Shown: one piece after another, positions 35,742-38,668 of the stretch
Position numbering within the stretch: the first letter of the stretch is position 1
Layout of the letters: each line of letters starts with the position of its first letter
Assembly (NCBI GenBank): GCA_041738285.1
Contig: JBGSQB010000246.1
Location: forward strand, 1-38,668
Length of the DNA stretch: 38,668 nucleotides
Direction: 5' to 3'
Origin: SZUA-521 sp041738285
Lineage (GTDB): Bacteria; Pseudomonadota; Gammaproteobacteria; Pseudomonadales; Azotimanducaceae
Notes under the pieces: model-generated
Told to the model about the DNA's origin: nothing
The model's input: only the letters and a program-made list of their open reading frames with translations
Database searches by the model: none
Translations under genes and position numbers: made by a program

Positions 35742-35770
35742 ACCATACGGTGGGGTATCCCCTCTGTCAA
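35742..35770 (-). promoter_or_regulatory. Promoter of the autotransporter gene with a palindrome in its spacer
   Basis: On the minus strand a perfect TTGACA (35765-35770), 17-bp spacer and TATGGT (35742-35747, 4/6). The spacer holds GGGGATACCCC (35752-35762), a palindrome with a 3-nt centre, placed where a regulator could bind between the two boxes. It lies about 55 bp upstream of the start codon. Confidence 0.65.
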
Positions 35771-35807
35771 AGCGTCAGTTGTAGGGAATTGAATCGAGCT
35801 CACAGTG

Positions 35808-37040
35808 TCAGCTCGCCCCCAGCCCACTCGGTCGCCATCGGATCAACACAACGCCGACGCATGCGGTGGTGGCCGCGCAGACCCAGATTGCGAGGGTCGT
35901 ACCAACCGCACTCACCAGCCATGCCGTCGTGCTGACTGAGGCCAGCAGTGTCAGTCGCATGAGGAAGTCCTTGCCGCTGAACACGCGCGCCCGATGGTCT
36001 GGGCTCGTGTACTGCTGAAGTCCAGTCTCCGTCAGGATGAGCGCTGGCGCCACGAACACGCCGAGCAGGCAGCCCGCCACGAACAGCACGGGCAATTGCG
36101 TGGTGCTGCCAAAGAGCGCAACGGCCGCACCGGCCAGAACGAGCCCGCCACCGAGTTTGGTCGCCACCGAAACACTTCGGCCGCGAGTGTTGATCCACCA
36201 GGTACCTATTGCGGTTCCTAGCCCGATCACGCACAGCAGCACGCCGAGCTGAAACATCCCAGGTTCCTGTCCAGACGCAATCACATGCGGATTGCCTGCG
36301 ACGTGCAGCATACCGCCGGCCCACCAGACAGTGGCCAGGGCGATGACGCACATCAACACGCCACCATTGGTTCGAAGCACGGACCAGCCTTCCCACACTT
36401 CACTAAGATAGTGTTGATCGGGCGCTGATGACGTTGCCTGCACGCGTTGCGCGTAAGGAACGAGAGCCAGCATGAACGCGCTGAACAGATAAGTCGTCGC
36501 ATCGATCTGCATGGCGAGTGCCCATCCGTAGCGATCGACGACGAAGCCACCTGCGAGCGCGCCCGCGCCAGTTGCCGCAATCGCGGCACCGGCAAGGTAT
36601 GAGTTCGCCTGCAGAAGTCGATCCGGGGGCACGATCTCCGGAATGAGTGCGCTCTTCGCCGGCAGGAACAGTACGTTGAGGCCGAACAAAGTGAAAACGA
36701 GCGCGAATGTGAGCCATACGTCTGGCGTGAAAGCGTACGCGAGCGTAATGGCCAAGACGTTCAAGGCGCGCAGAAGATCGGTTGCCACGGTAACATGCTT
36801 GAGGTTCATTCTGTCGATGAGCGCTCCGGCAAACGGCGCGAGCATCAGCACGGGCGCGACCACCACGTTGCCGAACACGGCGAGCAGTGTTGCGAACGAC
36901 ACCGTCCCGACCGTTTGGCTGTGTTCCAGCAAAAGACCCATCAGCGCCAGGTAGGTGAGACGGTCGCCGGCGATGGAGAGCAGTTGACCCCACCACAGAC
37001 AGGTGAAACCGCGTTGATGGAAGAGCGATTTTTCCTTCAA
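35808..37040 (-). CDS. MFS transporter
   Basis: A 410-residue inner-membrane protein with about 12 predicted helices. The MFS loop 2-3 region is visible as PFAGALIDRMNLKHV, near residue 75. The substrate is unknown; the closest look-alikes are MFS exporters of the type that take drugs or lipids. The TTG at 37040 is chosen: it overlaps the glycosyltransferase stop as TTGA, the same pattern as ATGA coupling, and puts the first helix at the right distance. A longer frame to 37118 would lie inside the previous gene. Third gene of the acyltransferase-GT4-MFS operon, so export or flipping of the glycolipid made by the first two is possible (inference). Confidence 0.85.
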   Translation of the reverse strand: MKEKSLFHQRGFTCLWWGQLLSIAGDRLTYLALMGLLLEHSQTVGTVSFATLLAVFGNVVVAPVLMLAPFAGALIDRMNLKHVTVATDLLRALNVLAITLAYAFTPDVWLTFALVFTLFGLNVLFLPAKSALIPEIVPPDRLLQANSYLAGAAIAATGAGALAGGFVVDRYGWALAMQIDATTYLFSAFMLALVPYAQRVQATSSAPDQHYLSEVWEGWSVLRTNGGVLMCVIALATVWWAGGMLHVAGNPHVIASGQEPGMFQLGVLLCVIGLGTAIGTWWINTRGRSVSVATKLGGGLVLAGAAVALFGSTTQLPVLFVAGCLLGVFVAPALILTETGLQQYTSPDHRARVFSGKDFLMRLTLLASVSTTAWLVSAVGTTLAIWVCAATTACVGVVLIRWRPSGLGAS

Positions 37041-38188
37041 GCAGCGCGCCGCGACGCAGGCGACGCAGGGGCCACTTCGTTGTAGATGTGCTCGATACGA
37101 TCGGCAATCCGCGACCACGCGAACTTGGATGCGTGCTCGCGTGCCGCTGCGGCGAACGACTCGCGCAAGGGTGCAGATTCGCAGAACGAAAGCACCGCGT
37201 TGGCAATGCCGTCTGCATCACCTGGCGCGTGGACCAGCGCAGTGCGGCCGGCTTCGATCGCACTGCGATAGCCAGGCAGGTCGGAGCAAACGAGGGCTCG
37301 GCCAGCCGCCATCGCTTCGAGCAGCACGATGCCAAAGCTCTCTTGACCCGTTGCGGGCGACACGCAGATGTCCGCTGTAGCGTACCAATGGGGCAGGTCA
37401 GCGGCAGGGACAGAACCAAGAAAGTGCACGTGCGGCTTCATCGCTGGCGGCACGGATGCCTCGTAGCGCGCGCGCAGTGGTGAGTCGCCGATCAGAAAGA
37501 GCCGTGCCCGGCCGCCCGACCTGCATACGATCTGCGGCGCTGCTGCGAGCAGATCTGTTACGCCCTTGCGCGGATCCAGTCGACCAACAAAGACGATGTT
37601 GATGTGCTCATCGTCCCGCCACTGTGGGAATGGAGTCACTTTGGGATTGAATCGATCGATGTCGACGCCATTTGGGATCTGGGCGTAGTTGCCAGGAAAG
37701 TGTTCTTGCGCGCAGGCATAGGCGGTGGGCGAGACGGCGATGCGCGCGTGCAGTCGGTCGACGCGTCGCCGCAGGGTGCCTGCGGCCAGCGTCTGCAGTA
37801 GATTCTGACCCGTCATGTGAAAAGTGCCGACGGTGGGGCAGTTCGCCGCGGTCAGGGCGATCCATGGCAGCGTCGGTGCAGCGGGACCGTGGATGTGTAC
37901 GACATCGAGACGAGCGTCGGTAAACGCTTGCTGCAGCCTGCGCTTCAATCGCAATCCCACGGTCAAGTCCACGAACGCGCCGTTGAACGGCACCAGCACG
38001 TTCCTGCCGATGCGAACGATGTTTACACCCCCCGACGTCCGCGTGGCACTGTCCTGCCGGCGGAAGTGGCTGGTGATGATGCTCACCTCGTGGCCACGGC
38101 GTGCGAACTCTTCTGCCGTGTAGTGGACGTGTTCTGTCACGCCACCAAAACGCGGGTAGTACGACTGACTGACGATGCCGATTCTCAT
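37037..38188 (-). CDS. GT4 glycosyltransferase, PimA-like
   Basis: A 383-residue GT-B enzyme. It starts MRIGIVSQSYYPRFGGVTEHV, with the GGV loop of family GT4. The middle has VPFNGAFVDL, LDVVHIHGPAAPTLPWIAL and AQIPNGVDIDRFNP. The C-terminal half has VFVGRLDPRKG and the nucleotide-sugar site ESFGIVLLEAMAAG (EX7E). The order and wording match PimA, the mannosyltransferase that acts on phosphatidylinositol. The acceptor here is not known. Its ATG overlaps the acyltransferase stop as ATGA, and its stop overlaps the MFS start. The frame extends upstream to 38647, but that part is a shadow of the acyltransferase gene. Confidence 0.9.
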   Translation of the reverse strand: MRIGIVSQSYYPRFGGVTEHVHYTAEEFARRGHEVSIITSHFRRQDSATRTSGGVNIVRIGRNVLVPFNGAFVDLTVGLRLKRRLQQAFTDARLDVVHIHGPAAPTLPWIALTAANCPTVGTFHMTGQNLLQTLAAGTLRRRVDRLHARIAVSPTAYACAQEHFPGNYAQIPNGVDIDRFNPKVTPFPQWRDDEHINIVFVGRLDPRKGVTDLLAAAPQIVCRSGGRARLFLIGDSPLRARYEASVPPAMKPHVHFLGSVPAADLPHWYATADICVSPATGQESFGIVLLEAMAAGRALVCSDLPGYRSAIEAGRTALVHAPGDADGIANAVLSFCESAPLRESFAAAAREHASKFAWSRIADRIEHIYNEVAPASPASRRAA

Positions 38189-38668
38189 GCCTGGACGCGG
38201 GCCTGTGCTTGCGCGCCGTCCGCAGCCGGTGCGGCGTCGACACCCTCTTGTGGCCAGAATGCTCGGAAGATGCACCATTGATCGAGATGGGCGCGGACGT
38301 GGTGCGAGGTCGCGGCCGCGACCTGGGCATTCAGGGCAGCGCCCGAAGATGCTGTAAGCGGCGCCTCGAATCGAATTCGAAACTTGCCGGCGCCGATTCG
38401 TTCGCAGATGCCGGGCACGATCGGTGCTCCGGTTCGCTCGGACAGCATCCCTGGCCCCGCCGGCCAAGGCGTCGGTCTGCCGAGGAAGTCCTGTTTGCTG
38501 CTCGAGCTGAAGATGTCGCCGTCGACCATCAATGCCACGACCTCGTTGCGTGCCAGGGCACGCCACAGCTTGCGGAATCCGTCCTCCGGCGAGACGGTGC
38601 TGACCGCCAGCTGCTCTTTGGCGGCGCGCACGTCGGCCCCCAGCCACCGGCCGAACTGAACGCCAGCA
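38185..38668 (-). CDS. Lysophospholipid acyltransferase family protein (C-terminal part; runs off the right edge)
   Basis: The last 160 codons of an LpxL/PatA-like acyltransferase. It has VQFGRWLGADVRA, DGFRKLWRALARNEVVALMVDGD, a glycine/proline stretch DFLGRPTPWPAGPGMLSERTGAPIVPG and FRIRFEAPL. The wording around DFLGRPTPWPAG resembles PatA, which acylates phosphatidylinositol mannosides. The N-terminal HX4D motif lies outside the window, so activity cannot be judged. The stop overlaps the GT4 start as ATGA. Confidence 0.85.
   Translation of the reverse strand, partial: AGVQFGRWLGADVRAAKEQLAVSTVSPEDGFRKLWRALARNEVVALMVDGDIFSSSSKQDFLGRPTPWPAGPGMLSERTGAPIVPGICERIGAGKFRIRFEAPLTASSGAALNAQVAAATSHHVRAHLDQWCIFRAFWPQEGVDAAPAADGAQAQARVQA

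Noticed and set aside
38189..38647. N-terminal extension of the GT4 gene by 153 residues
   Set aside because: It is an Arg/Gly-rich shadow of the acyltransferase gene in another frame; the ATG at 38188 gives the normal GT4 start.

Overview
The window looks like a chromosomal segment of a GC-rich Gram-negative bacterium, most likely a gammaproteobacterium. The signs are LpxC and outer-membrane barrels, a TpsA/TpsB pair, an autotransporter, a gltX-tRNA-Ala(GGC) block, a PA3496-family gene and a SelD fused to an FAD oxidoreductase. This assignment is inference from gene content; there is no rRNA or other phylogenetic marker in the window.

Layout. (1) 1-3141: a leftward merC-like to dusA pair with a Zur-like palindrome upstream, a rightward stand-alone lpxC, and a convergent zinc-ribbon methyltransferase. 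(2) 3253-14412: a large bidirectional cluster of exported proteins. The left arm encodes a CxxCH protein, a lipoprotein with two CxxCH modules plus LamG, and a Tat-exported DUF1501 protein. The right arm encodes an HzsA-related lipoprotein with two CxxCH motifs, an SH3/barrel protein, a second barrel, a tiny DUF4266 lipoprotein ending in CGCN, and a DUF3570 barrel. Five CxxCH motifs in three exported proteins, together with three predicted barrels, suggest an envelope redox or surface system. (3) 14431-16263: gltX, tRNA-Ala, then two 102-bp direct repeats that each end in a copy of the tRNA 3' tail, resembling the rtT arrangement at E. coli tyrT. (4) 17169-27445: a three-gene unit, CHAT protease-like / TpsA / TpsB, joined by ATGA overlaps. 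It is flanked by a divergent membrane Ser/Thr kinase with a PEGA-like domain and a convergent OmpA-domain protein. (5) 27446-28763: gene decay, with recognisable remnants of a MutS-family gene and a beta-lactamase-family serine hydrolase. (6) 28764-32805: a hypothetical gene, a PA3496-family gene, selD fusion and metX. (7) 32910-38668: a Calx-beta autotransporter with a good promoter, then an operon of acyltransferase, PimA-like GT4 glycosyltransferase and MFS transporter that runs in from the right edge.

The best candidates for undescribed biology are the kinase/OmpA/CHAT/TpsA/TpsB locus, the HzsA-related/DUF1501/LamG-cytochrome/DUF4266/DUF3570 cluster, and the tRNA-tail repeats. Functions for the first two are inferred from domains and gene order only. 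All motif and coordinate calls were made by eye from sequence and translations; no database search was run.
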